Of a stretch of 64,000 nucleotides of DNA, positions 53,938-64,000 are shown piece by piece. The position numbers and the translations under genes were made by a program. The notes beneath the pieces are model-generated. The model was not told the DNA's origin. It made no database searches and worked only from the letters and a program-made list of their open reading frames with translations. Every line of letters starts with the position of its first letter. Position 1 is the first letter of the stretch. Location: assembly GCF_012641745.1 (NCBI RefSeq), contig NZ_WEHZ01000018.1, positions 1 to 64,000 on the forward strand, written 5' to 3'. This stretch comes from Pseudoalteromonas peptidolytica (GTDB lineage Bacteria > Pseudomonadota > Gammaproteobacteria > Enterobacterales > Alteromonadaceae).

Positions 53938-54290
53938 AGTTGAGTGCGTACGAAATGGTGCTGACGATTAAATAGTGTCATTTTTGATTGCTTATAATAT
54001 AAAAAGGGCTGGTTCATTATAGCCCCCAGTTTAGATTGTAAGCTTTTATATAGTTATCCGTGCGTTACTTCAAGAGACACTAATCTTATGTAACTTGAAC
54101 TCGGGGTCAGAAATGAGTTAATCAACTAAATTACCTAAGCTCAACAGGTGTAATATCACACTAGCCAAAAGTTGTTTTTTAATATCAGGCAACTTGTGCG
54201 TCAATAGCTGGTCTATTACAAAAAAATTTAAGGCAGTAGTAAGGGATAACAGCTGCAAGAAAACAAGTTATTATCCCGAGTTCACGGTAT

Positions 54291-56351
54291 TTAGAGGGTG
54301 CTAACATCTACCGTCAATGTGGCTAGATGGTTGACTAAATCAGGATCATCGCTATCAGACTTTGTTCCACCTAAATGTTTTGCAAAAAAGCGTTCCATGG
54401 CGATGATAGAAGCCAGTTTATTGTTGTGTTGAATAAAACCATGCCCCTCGTTTTTCGCTAAGATGTATTCAACAGGCAATTGAGCGTTGAATAATGCTTT
54501 AGCAATTAATTCAGACTGTTCCTGTGGCACTCTTGGATCATTTGCTCCTTGAATTAACATAATTGGCGCTTTAATGTTGTCGATAAAGTTGATGGGAGAG
54601 CGTGCAGCCATGTCCTTTCTATCAGCCTCAATTGCCGGATCACCAATCGCAGCGTAGAAGTTGCCTAAATATGGTCTATATGCCTCAGGGAATGACGCCA
54701 TAAATACATTAAGATCAGAAGGCCCTACATATGAAATAACGGCTTTATATAAATCTGGTGTAAACGTCGCTCCCGCTAATGCAGCAAAGCCACCATACGA
54801 CCCTCCCATAATACCAACACGATTTTTATCTGTGATGCCCTGAGCAATAAGATAATGCACGCCATCAGTAATATCTTGCTGCATTGAACCTATGCCCCAC
54901 TGTTTGTTACCTGCGCTAGTAAAATGTTTACCAAACCCTGTTGAGCCCCTGAAATTAGGCTGTAGAACGGCATAACCTCTGTTGGCAAAGTAATGTGCAA
55001 TAGGAACAAAGTAACCACTGCTAAATTCCCATTTATCTCTAACCCAAGGGCCGCCATGTGGCAATACAATTGTGGGAAGTGTGGTGTTAGCATATTTAGG
55101 CAATGTTAGATATGCTTGGATTTTTGTGCCATCTGTTGCGGTATAGTTTATTGACTGTCTTGTACCTAGCTGCTCAGGGTCAAACGAAGGTTCTGGATTT
55201 AGCAGGCCAATAAGCTGATCAGTATTTGGGTTAAATACAAATTGTTGGTCTGGCTTATTGGCATACTTTGCGGTGATATGCCAATGTCCAGTTTTACCTT
55301 CTATTTGTTCAACGTGTATGTCTGCGTCTGCTCAGAAATGTGAAGTAATACGAGATAGTATAGATGCTGCACTTTCAGTGAGCGGGTAGTTTCTTAGCCT
55401 CGAATCATAATATGCCGCGATAAGAGGTTGCCCATCATCTTGTAAAATAACATGGTATAAATCTGAGTTATTGAGCGGATCACGATGTAGCGTGTGTAAT
55501 ATATTTGTACCGAGATCAAGCTCAATAAGTTCTTGCTTATCTCGCCCTTGGATGCTGCCTGACAGTACTGCGGTATGCTTTGGTTCGTTATAGCCAATAA
55601 CTTCAACTTGTTCACCAGGTTGTGTGCGCAAAACCTGTTGCCATGATTGCTCTTCTTTTTTGTATAAAGTCATAGAACTATCATTGTTTAAAACGACACC
55701 CACCATAATTTCTCCGGCGCGATTTAATATCGCCTTGCTAAACTTCAGCTCATTGGGATCGATCAGCGTCATAGTGTGGGTTTTTGTGTCTAGCTGGTAC
55801 AGGCTGTATGTATCACTTTGTAGCAGGTTTGCAAATACAGCCAGCTTGTTTGAATTATCGTGGAGCTGTTTTGCAAGAATGTAATTTACATCTTCTTTGT
55901 TCGTTAGGTTTGTAATTATTATACTATTTTTAAGATTATTAGGATTGAACTGAAGCGTGAAGATTTGTTTGTTTTCATTGCCCTCGTGATCTTTGCTAAA
56001 TATGATCTCATTCGTATGGTGAGACCATACGAAATTATCTACAGAATCTGTTAGGTTGGTGATTGGTTTAGCATCAGAGAGATCCCCCCCTTTGCGTACT
56101 AGATGAATATTATTCGCACCATTGTGCGGTTGAAGAAATGCAATCCATTCACCATCAGGTGATAGCGATACACTTTCCATTGTTTGCTCACTAAATAGAT
56201 CTTTTAACGCGATTAACTGAGTTTGCGTTTGAGCAACGGTATGTATGGTTTTTTGTGTAAATGAACCAACTTGACAACCACTTAGGGATAGCCCTGCAAG
56301 GACAAGTGAGCTGATAATTGTCGTTTTTACTTTTATTAAATTGTATTTCAT
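54291..56351 (-). pseudogene. S9 family peptidase gene interrupted by one in-frame TGA
   Basis: A continuous 687-codon frame broken only by TGA at 55334-55332 (codon 340). Before it: lipoprotein signal (LSGC) and a beta-propeller (339 residues). After it the same frame continues without other stops (ADADIHVEQIEG... LTLPKYANTT) into a complete catalytic domain with GGSYGGFAAL (Ser), GANDPRVP (Asp) and NEGHGF (His). A restart at TTG 55103 would give a 270-residue domain without signal. Likely a recent nonsense mutation, or a sequencing error. No selenocysteine hairpin is evident. Confidence 0.85.
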
Positions 56352-56486
56352 ATTGGCTACTCCATTTTTTCTAAAATTATCATTACATGATTTTTAATTA
56401 TTTTAAAACAATAATTCATTGTTGTTTTTTGATGTTTTTTTCTGTGTGGTATAGTACGCCCTGAGCATGAGAAATGAGGAGCTGAC

Positions 56487-57002
56487 ATGTCTATCACTTT
56501 GGATATGATTCAAAGAAGAAGTAAATTTATCCGCGTGGGAGTACTATCTACTACAGCGATAGTACTGATATTTCTGGCCTACGAGTTGGTATTCAATCAT
56601 CGTGTCAGTTACTATGACAATGCTCTGTTTGATGAGTTATGGCAGTCTGATAAGGTTAATAATGTTGCTCTGTTTCTAGCTACGACTCCAATATTGTTCC
56701 TTGCATTGGCGGGGGTCCATTTCATTACTCGATTGCTAAAGTATTTTGAGCAAGGATACTTTTTTACTCGAGAGTGTTTGTCTTGCTTTATCTATTTCAT
56801 CATTACTGAAGTGTTGTCGATATTTTTCGTCAGTGCACTGAGCGTTATCTTTGCATACTGGCATGATGCTTACTTTGAGCACACAACCCTTGTCCTGTCA
56901 TTACAATTTGGTGAGTTGGTTACGCTTAGTATTTTAGCGACGGTTGCTTATCTGCTGCGCGCAGCGCAAGAGATCAGTGATGAAAACAAGGAGTTTATTT
57001 AG
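56487..57002 (+). CDS. DUF2975 membrane protein
   Basis: 171 residues with four hydrophobic segments (VGVLSTTAIVLIFLAYELVF, VALFLATTPILFLALAGVHF, FIYFIITEVLSIFFVSALSVIFAY, LVTLSILATVAYLL). DUF2975 proteins are typically followed by a small YozG-like XRE gene, as here, 2 nt downstream. Probably a membrane partner or inhibitor of that regulator. Function unknown. Confidence 0.87.
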   Translation: MSITLDMIQRRSKFIRVGVLSTTAIVLIFLAYELVFNHRVSYYDNALFDELWQSDKVNNVALFLATTPILFLALAGVHFITRLLKYFEQGYFFTRECLSCFIYFIITEVLSIFFVSALSVIFAYWHDAYFEHTTLVLSLQFGELVTLSILATVAYLLRAAQEISDENKEFI

Positions 57003-57004
57003 CG

Positions 57005-57208
57005 ATGGAAATTGTTGTGAACTTAGATGTGGTCATGGCCATGAGAAAGGTCTCATCCAAAGAGCTAGCAAAAGAAATCGGCATCACAGAAGCGAACTTA
57101 TCGCTGTTAAAGCGCGGTAAAGTCAAAGGCGTTAGGTTTGAAACACTGGCCCAAATTTGCAATTATTTGGACTGCCAACCGGGCGATATTCTAGAATTTA
57201 AACCTTAA
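57005..57208 (+). CDS. YozG-like XRE regulator paired with DUF2975
   Basis: 67 residues, one Cro-like helix-turn-helix: LDVVMAMRKVSSKELAKEIGITEANLSLLKRGKVKGVRFETLAQICNYLDCQPGDILEF, a pattern conserved in the HTH_26 family. Likely regulates its own operon. Confidence 0.92.
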   Translation: MEIVVNLDVVMAMRKVSSKELAKEIGITEANLSLLKRGKVKGVRFETLAQICNYLDCQPGDILEFKP

Positions 57209-57297
57209 TCTGTTTATGTGTTTGCATTCGCTGTTTTGAATACCGACATGCTAAGTGTATCTATCTAAACGGGTAAATAAATAAGAGACCTAGTTTA

Positions 57298-57331
57298 AAC
57301 AAAAAACGCGAGTTACTGGTTAACTCGCGTT
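57298..57331 (-). terminator. Terminator of gor
   Basis: AACGCGAGTTA (57305-57315), 5-nt loop, TAACTCGCGTT (57321-57331); on the - strand followed by TTTTTTG. It also lies after the XRE gene. Confidence 0.9.
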
Positions 57332-57363
57332 GATTATTTAGCCTTAATGATTAAATTATGAGG

Positions 57364-58722
57364 TTACCTCATAGTAACAAACTCCTCGGAGCCGGTTGGG
57401 TGTATCGCGACTACCGAGTCAAAGTCTGCTTTGGTTGCGCCCATTTTCATGGCAACGGCGAAGCCTTGGATCATTTCATCTACCGCAAAACCGATACCAT
57501 GCAGGCCAACAATTTTCTCTTCTTTACCCGCACAAACAAGTTTCATACGACATGGCTGGCGATGCTGAGTAACCGCTGTGTACATTGCAGCAAAGGTAGA
57601 GGTATAAACCTTGATATTGTCTTTGCCGTATTTCTCTTCGGCTTCTGGCTCGGTTAGACCAATGGTACCAATTGGCGGGTGGCTAAAGACGACGGTAGGG
57701 ACTAAGTCGTAGTCCATTTTGGCATTTGGCAATTCAGGATTAAATAGGCGCTCAGCGAGCATTCTTCCCGCTTTTACGGCAACTGGAGTCAGCTCTATTC
57801 CACCATCCATAATGTCGCCTAAGGCATAAATACCTTTAGCTGTGGTGTTTTGCCACTCATCAACTTTAATATGGCCACTAGGTGTTGTTTCTACATCTGT
57901 TGCGGCAAGATTGATAAGATCAGTCATGGGCTCACGACCAATCGCCCAGATCAGTGTGTCTACGGTATATGATTCACCATTTTCAAGGTGTAAGGTGACT
58001 GAGCCATCTTCTTCTTTGGTGACAGATTTTGGTGTTGCGTGGGTATGTAGTGTAGGCCCTTCTTTTTCCATTACCTCAGTTAATGTTTCAACTAAGATGG
58101 GATCAAAGTTACGCAGTGGAGCGTGCTTACGAACAAATAAGTGTGTTTCAGTGCCTAAGCTATGTAATACACCTGCAAGCTCTACTGCAATATAACCTGC
58201 GCCAACAACCGCAACGCGACGAGGCTGCTCTTTAAGCTCAAAAAAACCATTAGAATCGATGCCATGCTCAGCACCTGGAATATTTGGAATGGTTGGGCGG
58301 CCGCCTACGGTGATATTGATATGGTCAGCAGTATATTGCTCGCCGTTGACTTCAATAGTGCGGTTATCGACGAATTTAGCAAAGCCATTGATCACGGTAA
58401 CGCCATTTTTGGCAAGGTAGTTGTTATAACCTTGGTGGATCCGACCAATGTAGGCTTCTCGGCTTTCGACAAGTTTTGCCCAATCAAAATTCTTTAGTTC
58501 AACATCAAAACCATAATCTGGAGCGTATAACTTAATTGCTTCTGCAACTTGAGCACCATGCCACATCGCTTTTTTTGGTACACAGCCCACGTTTACGCAA
58601 GTGCCGCCTAAATGTTTTGCCTCTATTAGTGCAACTTTAGCACCTCGCATCGCTGCTCTGTTTGCAGATGCTATTCCGCCGCTACCACCGCCGATCGCGA
58701 TATAGTCAAAATGTTGAGCCAT
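57364..58722 (-). CDS. gor: Glutathione-disulfide reductase
   Basis: 452 residues. FAD-binding [17 protein letters not shown], redox-active [13 protein letters not shown] (C42, C47), NADPH-binding [13 protein letters not shown], and catalytic His-Glu in [12 protein letters not shown] at the C-terminus. It reduces GSSG with NADPH in the cytosol. Full length for the family. Confidence 0.97.
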   Translation of the reverse strand: MAQHFDYIAIGGGSGGIASANRAAMRGAKVALIEAKHLGGTCVNVGCVPKKAMWHGAQVAEAIKLYAPDYGFDVELKNFDWAKLVESREAYIGRIHQGYNNYLAKNGVTVINGFAKFVDNRTIEVNGEQYTADHINITVGGRPTIPNIPGAEHGIDSNGFFELKEQPRRVAVVGAGYIAVELAGVLHSLGTETHLFVRKHAPLRNFDPILVETLTEVMEKEGPTLHTHATPKSVTKEEDGSVTLHLENGESYTVDTLIWAIGREPMTDLINLAATDVETTPSGHIKVDEWQNTTAKGIYALGDIMDGGIELTPVAVKAGRMLAERLFNPELPNAKMDYDLVPTVVFSHPPIGTIGLTEPEAEEKYGKDNIKVYTSTFAAMYTAVTQHRQPCRMKLVCAGKEEKIVGLHGIGFAVDEMIQGFAVAMKMGATKADFDSVVAIHPTGSEEFVTMR

Positions 58723-58899
58723 AAAAATTCCTCGCCAATTATTTATTTTGCTTAAATCCTACTACTTTATATTAAGTAAATAGAAAAAGTGCACACCTGT
58801 AGACCGATATTAAGCAAAAATCTGTTCAGATACTTGTAAATGCGGCCTAACACCCTTATTTCAACCTTAATATTAGATTAGAAGATAAAGAGCGTGCCC

Positions 58900-60939
58900 A
58901 TGAGTAACCCATTAATCGGGCTAGAAGGATTGCCCCCTTTTTCGAAAATTAAGCCTGAGCACATTGTTGAAGCATTAAAGGCTGCAATTGCGCATTGCCG
59001 TGAGACCATTGATGTTATCTTAACGCAGCAAAACATCACTTGGGATAACTTTGTTGTACCTTTAGAAGAGGCTGACGATAAACTCAATCGCGTGTGGTCG
59101 CCAATTTCACATATGCACTCGGTGGTTAATTCAGAAGCGTTACGTAAAGCCTATGATGAATGCTTGCCTTTAATTTCTGAATATTCAACCTATGCAGGAC
59201 AGCACCAAGGGCTATATAAAGCCTATGCGGCATTAAAAGAGTCTGAAGAGTTTGAGCGCCTGACTACAGCGCAGAAGACAACCATAGATAATGCCCTGCG
59301 CGATTTCCAGTTATCAGGTATTGCATTGGGATCACAACAACAAAAACGTTATGGTGAAATTGTTGCGCGGTTGTCAGAGTTGGCTTCAAAATTTGGAAAT
59401 AATGTCATGGATGCAACCCAAGCATGGCATAAGCAAGTGACAGACAAGGCGCTGCTAACTGGGTTGCCTGAGTCCGCACTTGCGCTTGCAGCACATACTG
59501 GCGAAGCAAAAGGATTGGATGGTTGGGTATTTACCTTAGACATTCCTTCTTATTTGCCAATAATGACATATGCAGATAACCAAGCGCTTCGTGAAGAAGC
59601 TTATCGTGCGTTTGTAACACGCGCCTCGGATCAAGGGCCAAATGCTGGCGAGTTTGATAACTCAGCGATTATGCACGAGGCGTTAACGCTTCGACATGAA
59701 CTTGCTCAATTGCTTGGCTTTGCTAACTTTGCAGAAAAGTCACTGGCGACAAAAATGGCAGATAGTCCAGCTCAAGTATTTGAATTTTTGAATGACTTGG
59801 CCGTCAAATCAAAACCTCAGGCAGAGCAAGATGTTGCCGAATTACGCCATTTCGTTCACCAAGAGTATGGCATTAGTGAATTACAGCCATGGGATTATGC
59901 GTACTATAGCGAAAAGTTAAAACAAGCGAAGTACGCCATTTCTGATGAAGCATTACGACCGTACTTCCCTGAAGCAAAAGTGCTTTCAGGGCTATTTGAG
60001 ACGGTTAACCGACTGTTTGGTATTCGCGTAACGGAAGTTGAAGGCGTTGATGTTTATCATTCGGACGTACGTTTTTTTGAAATATACGATGCCCAAGATC
60101 AACTACGTGGTCAGTTTTACCTAGATCTCTATGCCAGAGAGCATAAGCGTGGTGGAGCGTGGATGGATGACTGCATGGGTCGTAAGCGACGTTCAAACGG
60201 TGAATTACAGATCCCTGTTGCTTATTTGGTATGTAACTTTAATAAAGCGGTGGGTGATAAACCTGCACTATTTACCCACAATGAAGTCACGACTTTATTC
60301 CATGAGTTTGGTCATGGTATTCACCACATGCTAACCCAGATAGATACGGCACCGGTAGCAGGTATTAATGGTGTGGCATGGGATGCGGTTGAGTTACCTA
60401 GTCAGTTTTTAGAAAACTGGTGTTATGAGGAAGAGGCGCTAAACTTTATTTCAGGTCATTATGATACGGGTGAGCCATTACCAAAAGAGCTGCTTGATAA
60501 GTTATTGGCAGCTAAAAACTTTCAGTCTGCTATGCAGATGTTACGTCAATTAGAGTTCTCATTGTTTGACTTTCATATTCACGCAGACTTCGAGCCAAAC
60601 AAGCGATGTCAGATCCAAGCTACTCTTGATGATGTGCGTGCGCGAACGGCAGTGGTAAAAGCGCCAGACTTTAACCGCTTCCAGCATAGCTTTAGCCATA
60701 TTTTCGCTGGTGGTTATAGCGCAGGTTACTATTCATACAAGTGGGCTGAAGTACTCTCTGCGGATGCGTTTTCTAAATTCGAAGAAGAAGGTATTTTTAA
60801 CCCCAGCACTGGCCGTGAGTTTATGCAGCACATATTGGAAAAAGGGGGTTCTGAATCCCCTATGGTGTTGTTTACTCGTTTTCGAGGTCGGGCACCTACT
60901 GTCGATGCACTGCTGCGTCACAGTGGTATTGCAGCGTAA
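58900..60939 (+). CDS. prlC: Oligopeptidase A (M3 family)
   Basis: 679 residues from ATG 58900 (a GTG at 58894 is in frame). Zinc motif HEFGHGIHH, and the RCQIQATLDDVRARTAVVKAPDFNRFQHSFSHIFAGGYSAGYYSYKWAEVLSADAF region characteristic of M3 thimet-type enzymes. Degrades short peptides, including signal peptide fragments. In E. coli prlC precedes rsmJ; here a response regulator sits between. Confidence 0.97.
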   Translation: MSNPLIGLEGLPPFSKIKPEHIVEALKAAIAHCRETIDVILTQQNITWDNFVVPLEEADDKLNRVWSPISHMHSVVNSEALRKAYDECLPLISEYSTYAGQHQGLYKAYAALKESEEFERLTTAQKTTIDNALRDFQLSGIALGSQQQKRYGEIVARLSELASKFGNNVMDATQAWHKQVTDKALLTGLPESALALAAHTGEAKGLDGWVFTLDIPSYLPIMTYADNQALREEAYRAFVTRASDQGPNAGEFDNSAIMHEALTLRHELAQLLGFANFAEKSLATKMADSPAQVFEFLNDLAVKSKPQAEQDVAELRHFVHQEYGISELQPWDYAYYSEKLKQAKYAISDEALRPYFPEAKVLSGLFETVNRLFGIRVTEVEGVDVYHSDVRFFEIYDAQDQLRGQFYLDLYAREHKRGGAWMDDCMGRKRRSNGELQIPVAYLVCNFNKAVGDKPALFTHNEVTTLFHEFGHGIHHMLTQIDTAPVAGINGVAWDAVELPSQFLENWCYEEEALNFISGHYDTGEPLPKELLDKLLAAKNFQSAMQMLRQLEFSLFDFHIHADFEPNKRCQIQATLDDVRARTAVVKAPDFNRFQHSFSHIFAGGYSAGYYSYKWAEVLSADAFSKFEEEGIFNPSTGREFMQHILEKGGSESPMVLFTRFRGRAPTVDALLRHSGIAA

Positions 60940-60957
60940 CAATATTTCCATTCTAGG

Positions 60958-60982
60958 CGCCTTCATTTGAAGGCGTTTTTTT
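60958..60982 (+). terminator. Terminator of prlC
   Basis: CGCCTTC, 4-nt loop, GAAGGCG followed by TTTTTTT. Confidence 0.92.
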
Positions 60983-61063
60983 GCAATCAAAGTAAGACAT
61001 TTGGCTAGCAAATTCACTATCTCTGACTATTCTATAAAGATATGAATTAATAGGGAAGGCCAC

Positions 61064-62215
61064 ATGACTAAACTGGTTCTTGCCATTGACGATGATAAAT
61101 TGGTCCACCACATCGTGGATGAAGCATTATCACGTACCTGCAAAATTTTACATGCTAAAAATGGTGAGGAAGGCTTACGACTGGCAAATAAATACCGCCC
61201 GGACATTATTTTGTTAGACGTTGAAATGCCCGGAATGTCAGGATTTGAAGTCTGTGAGCAGCTCAAAAAGCAAAGCGAAACTGCAGATATTCCAGTAATG
61301 TTTTTATCTTCGAGAACAGATATATCGGAGCGGATGCGTGGTTATAATGCAGGGGCTGCGGACTATATCGTCAAGCCTTTTAATGCAGAAGAATTACTCG
61401 CCCGTATTAATGTCCTTGATGACTACAGAAAAACGTCTTCAAAGTTAAAGCAGGATGTGCAACGAGCGCAAACAACTGCTGAAATTGCCATGACAGACTC
61501 AGGCGACATGGGGCGCATTATGCGTTATGTTGGCCAGTCTTATCATGCCCATGATTTGAGCACCCTAAGCAGCTATTTCTTAGAGTTTTTTATTCCTATG
61601 GAACTGGATGTTGCAGTCGCTTTTTGGTATCGCCAAAGCGCTACGTTTTACTCCAGCGAAGGAGTGATCCAGCCAATAGAACAAGAGCTGTTTGAAAAGC
61701 ATAAAAATGGCAGTCGGTTTGTCGATTTTGGCCGTCGAACAATTATAAATTATCCAAAAGTTTCTCTGTTAATCAAAAATATGCCGGTCGATGACGCTGG
61801 GGTGTATGGCCGTTACAAAGATCTCTTTCCTCATATTTTGGAAGCGACAGATGCCAAAATAAAAGATATGGAGGTGAGTGAAGATGCGCTCACGAAAGTC
61901 GAGCATATTGGTCAAGTATTTGCCGAGTTGAGCGATCACCTTAGCGGCGTGGGTAATCACTACAGTGGTAAAGTGGCTGAGTTTCAATCATTGATTCAAA
62001 GCGAACAGCTCACCGCTTTACAGCCACAGGAACGCGAGCGCTTACAAGAGCTTTATAAACACTTTACCTACTTAAGCGATGAACTCACCATTATCAAGTA
62101 TAAGTTGGGTGAAGTTACTGAAATGCGTCAACAGCTTATTGAAAGCCTAAATAAAATTGCGAAACCCTGGGATGAAGGGGAGGTTGCATCGCAGGTAGAT
62201 ATTGAATTGTTTTGA
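61064..62215 (+). CDS. Response regulator with unclassified C-terminal domain
   Basis: 383 residues. Receiver domain 1-125 with D9/D10 acidic pocket, phospho-acceptor D52 (LLDVEMPG) and Lys in YIVKPF. The rest (about 130-383) contains no DNA-binding or GGDEF motif: an alpha/beta region ([33 protein letters not shown], reminiscent of GAF-like ligand folds) and a C-terminal helical part. Overlaps rsmJ by 4 nt. Confidence 0.9.
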   Translation: MTKLVLAIDDDKLVHHIVDEALSRTCKILHAKNGEEGLRLANKYRPDIILLDVEMPGMSGFEVCEQLKKQSETADIPVMFLSSRTDISERMRGYNAGAADYIVKPFNAEELLARINVLDDYRKTSSKLKQDVQRAQTTAEIAMTDSGDMGRIMRYVGQSYHAHDLSTLSSYFLEFFIPMELDVAVAFWYRQSATFYSSEGVIQPIEQELFEKHKNGSRFVDFGRRTIINYPKVSLLIKNMPVDDAGVYGRYKDLFPHILEATDAKIKDMEVSEDALTKVEHIGQVFAELSDHLSGVGNHYSGKVAEFQSLIQSEQLTALQPQERERLQELYKHFTYLSDELTIIKYKLGEVTEMRQQLIESLNKIAKPWDEGEVASQVDIELF

Positions 62216-63048
62216 ACGCTTGTGGGATATTCAAAGACAGTATTGTGGGAAAAGCGTATACTGCTCGGGTTGATAACCCTTGGGAGTTAAGCTTGTATAT
62301 TCATACCCCATTCGAAGAAAATAGACTCTACCTAGATACGCTTACAAAGCTATTTGACCTTCCAGCTCTTAGTCTGAATGAGTCAACGTTTCAACTGCAT
62401 TATGATGAATTAGGCTTACAGCTGGTAAAAAAAGATGAGCCCAAGCTTGGTGCTATCCGCGTTGATTTTGTTACCGGCGCTGTTGCACATAGGCGTAAAT
62501 TTGGTGGTGGCAAAGGGCAGGCTATTGCTAAAGCTGTAGGGTTGAATAAAGGTGTAGTCCCAACTGTACTGGACGCAACAGCGGGGCTTGGGCGTGATGC
62601 CTTTGTACTGGCTTCAATGGGTTGTAAGGTAGTACTACATGAACGAAACCCCATAGTCGCGGCGCTATTATATGATGGATTGCAACGTGCCTATCAGGAT
62701 GGCGAAATTGGCGAGTGGGTGCAAGCGAGTATGAGGTTAGAGTTTGGCTCTAGCCATGCGCTATTGGAACAGGCTGATTGGCGCCCTGATGTAGTATATC
62801 TTGATCCTATGTTTCCACATCGTGACAAGTCGGCACAGGTAAAAAAAGAAATGCGAGTGTTTCAAGACTTGGTCGGTAACGATCTTGATGCTGATGCGTT
62901 ACTACCATTTGCGTTGCAATTAGCAAGCAAGCGAGTTGTAGTTAAACGGCCTGATTATGCTGGCTTTTTAGATAATACAACACCAAGTATGCAGATTAAG
63001 ACTAAAAAAAATCGCTTTGATGTTTATGTTAACGCAGCAATGAAATAA
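62212..63048 (+). CDS. rsmJ: 16S rRNA (guanine(1516)-N(2))-methyltransferase RsmJ
   Basis: 278 residues from TTG 62212; GTG within the next 11 codons is an alternative. [40 protein letters not shown] and [15 protein letters not shown] (SAM motif I) followed by [14 protein letters not shown] and [27 protein letters not shown] match E. coli RsmJ closely. Modifies the small subunit rRNA. Confidence 0.96.
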   Translation: MNACGIFKDSIVGKAYTARVDNPWELSLYIHTPFEENRLYLDTLTKLFDLPALSLNESTFQLHYDELGLQLVKKDEPKLGAIRVDFVTGAVAHRRKFGGGKGQAIAKAVGLNKGVVPTVLDATAGLGRDAFVLASMGCKVVLHERNPIVAALLYDGLQRAYQDGEIGEWVQASMRLEFGSSHALLEQADWRPDVVYLDPMFPHRDKSAQVKKEMRVFQDLVGNDLDADALLPFALQLASKRVVVKRPDYAGFLDNTTPSMQIKTKKNRFDVYVNAAMK

Positions 63049-63207
63049 CCATAAAATAGTTTGTTTTTTAATCGGTAGGTGTCCGGATGGATATACGCCA
63101 AAAGTATGGTTTTGCGTATTTGTACACAAAATGGTTCCAGATTTAATCAAGTTGTCATAAATCCTTAATACTCTTGCAGGGCATGTTTATAGAGGGGTTG
63201 TGATTAT

Positions 63208-64000
63208 ATGCGCGTATCTACTTTTACTCGGTTGCTAGCAATACTGTTGACGACTGCGAGTATTTTACTTGGCGCTAGCCTATTGTGGGCAAGCAAAGTA
63301 CTAACCGAACTTGATGTTCAAGGTGCGGCATATAATCAGGTTAAAAACACCGTGATTATTGAGCTTGAAGGGACGATAGAGGATTACTTGAGCGCGGGTG
63401 ATAGCCAGTATTTAAGTAAGGCTGATGCGCAAATCAATGCACTCCAACAAGATGTTAATAACCTACCTGAAGCGCTGAGTGCGCAGATAAGACAAAAGTT
63501 ACAGCAATTACAGCAAGACATCTCTGAAAAGTACCGGGCACTTGGCAAGCTATCCGGCAACGAGCTAGCACTATTAGATAACGCCTTAAGGCAGATGTCA
63601 GGCTCGGCATCCAGCCTGGTAAAATATGCGATTAAAGCGCAAGAAAGCGACCTAAAAGCGGCCTACTTTGAACTTGCCTCTGATTACTTTAGTGAAGTCT
63701 CCAATCTCAGTCTATATACCTATCAGTTAGTGATGTCTTATGAGCCGCAAACAGAGCAGAGTTTAATGGCAAGTCTACGTCGACTAACAGATATTGCACA
63801 GCAAATTGAGCAACTTGAAAATTTAGGGGTGATGAGTGAGGTAGATGAAGACGAGTTATTTTTGGGGGCCGAAGCCGAAGACCTAGCACTTGAAATTAAA
63901 GCTGAGCTTGTAAGTTGGCCAAAACGTTATGGCCGAGATCTTAACAACACACTACAGCAATCCAAAGAGCGTCAAGCAGGTATGTTGGCATTACGTGGCG
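63208..64000 (+). CDS. Membrane sensor protein, N-terminal part (runs off the window)
   Basis: Begins ATGCGCGTATCT at 63208 and stays open to the window end (264 codons). N-terminal membrane helix (FTRLLAILLTTASILLGASLLW), then a long helical periplasmic region (ALQQDVNNLPEALSAQIRQKLQQLQQDISEKYRAL, LRRLTDIAQQIEQLENL), as in methyl-accepting chemotaxis proteins or sensor kinases. The signalling domain lies outside the window, so the class is undecided. Confidence 0.75.
   Translation, partial: MRVSTFTRLLAILLTTASILLGASLLWASKVLTELDVQGAAYNQVKNTVIIELEGTIEDYLSAGDSQYLSKADAQINALQQDVNNLPEALSAQIRQKLQQLQQDISEKYRALGKLSGNELALLDNALRQMSGSASSLVKYAIKAQESDLKAAYFELASDYFSEVSNLSLYTYQLVMSYEPQTEQSLMASLRRLTDIAQQIEQLENLGVMSEVDEDELFLGAEAEDLALEIKAELVSWPKRYGRDLNNTLQQSKERQAGMLALRG

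Noticed and set aside
55332..55334. Selenocysteine codon in the S9 peptidase
   Set aside because: No bacterial SECIS-like hairpin is apparent right after the TGA, the position is not catalytic, and no Sec context is known for this family.
57358..57657. 99-codon + strand ORF
   Set aside because: Antisense shadow of gor.

Overview
The window looks like chromosome from a marine gammaproteobacterium of the Alteromonadales, most likely Pseudoalteromonas. The evidence is the set of housekeeping genes (slmA, coaBC, radC, rpmB-rpmG, gor, prlC, rsmJ, pspA-pspC, dusA, rnpB), the many secreted S9 peptidases and TonB receptors, and a moderately AT-rich base composition. Taxonomy is inferred from gene content only.

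Region 1 (about 1-13,440) is the most interesting part. It holds an apparent ribosomally made peptide (RiPP) locus. Three short Cys-containing precursor peptides (two near-identical in their core, one divergent) are followed by three radical SAM/SPASM maturases, each with an N-terminal PqqD-like recognition domain. Then come an ABC-2 exporter (ATPase plus two permeases) and a MacB/LolD-type ATPase with two FtsX-like permeases, all on the + strand with short gaps or overlaps. A membrane-anchored ToxR/CadC-type regulator with a beta-propeller sensor and a small secreted peptide are encoded divergently.

Region 2 (13,460-15,740) has the RNase P RNA and a serine beta-lactamase-family hydrolase. 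Region 3 (15,819-30,191) is a 14.4 kb mobile island inserted in the 5' end of dusA, bounded by an 18-bp direct repeat. It carries a tyrosine integrase, a PrtN-like protein, a convergent restriction-modification system whose controller protein has recognisable operators at both promoters, a secreted GlyGly-CTERM metalloprotease between two related lipoproteins, a MOBV-like relaxase with an oriT-like hairpin, and a plasmid-type replication module (three exact 22-bp-period iterons plus an initiator). The island restores dusA by supplying a new start codon and a plausible promoter; the old dusA start is left as a 34-codon stub.

Region 4 (30,100-49,860) is largely core genome: dusA, a sigma-54 psp operon, a copper chaperone, a REC-GGDEF-EAL phosphodiesterase, a TonB receptor with a neighbouring S9 peptidase, slmA, coaBC, radC and rpmBG. 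Region 5 (49,880-64,000) has a second ToxR/CadC-propeller regulator divergent from a two-domain esterase lipoprotein, an S9 peptidase gene broken by one in-frame TGA, a DUF2975/XRE pair, gor, prlC, a response regulator overlapping rsmJ, and the start of a membrane sensor that runs off the window.
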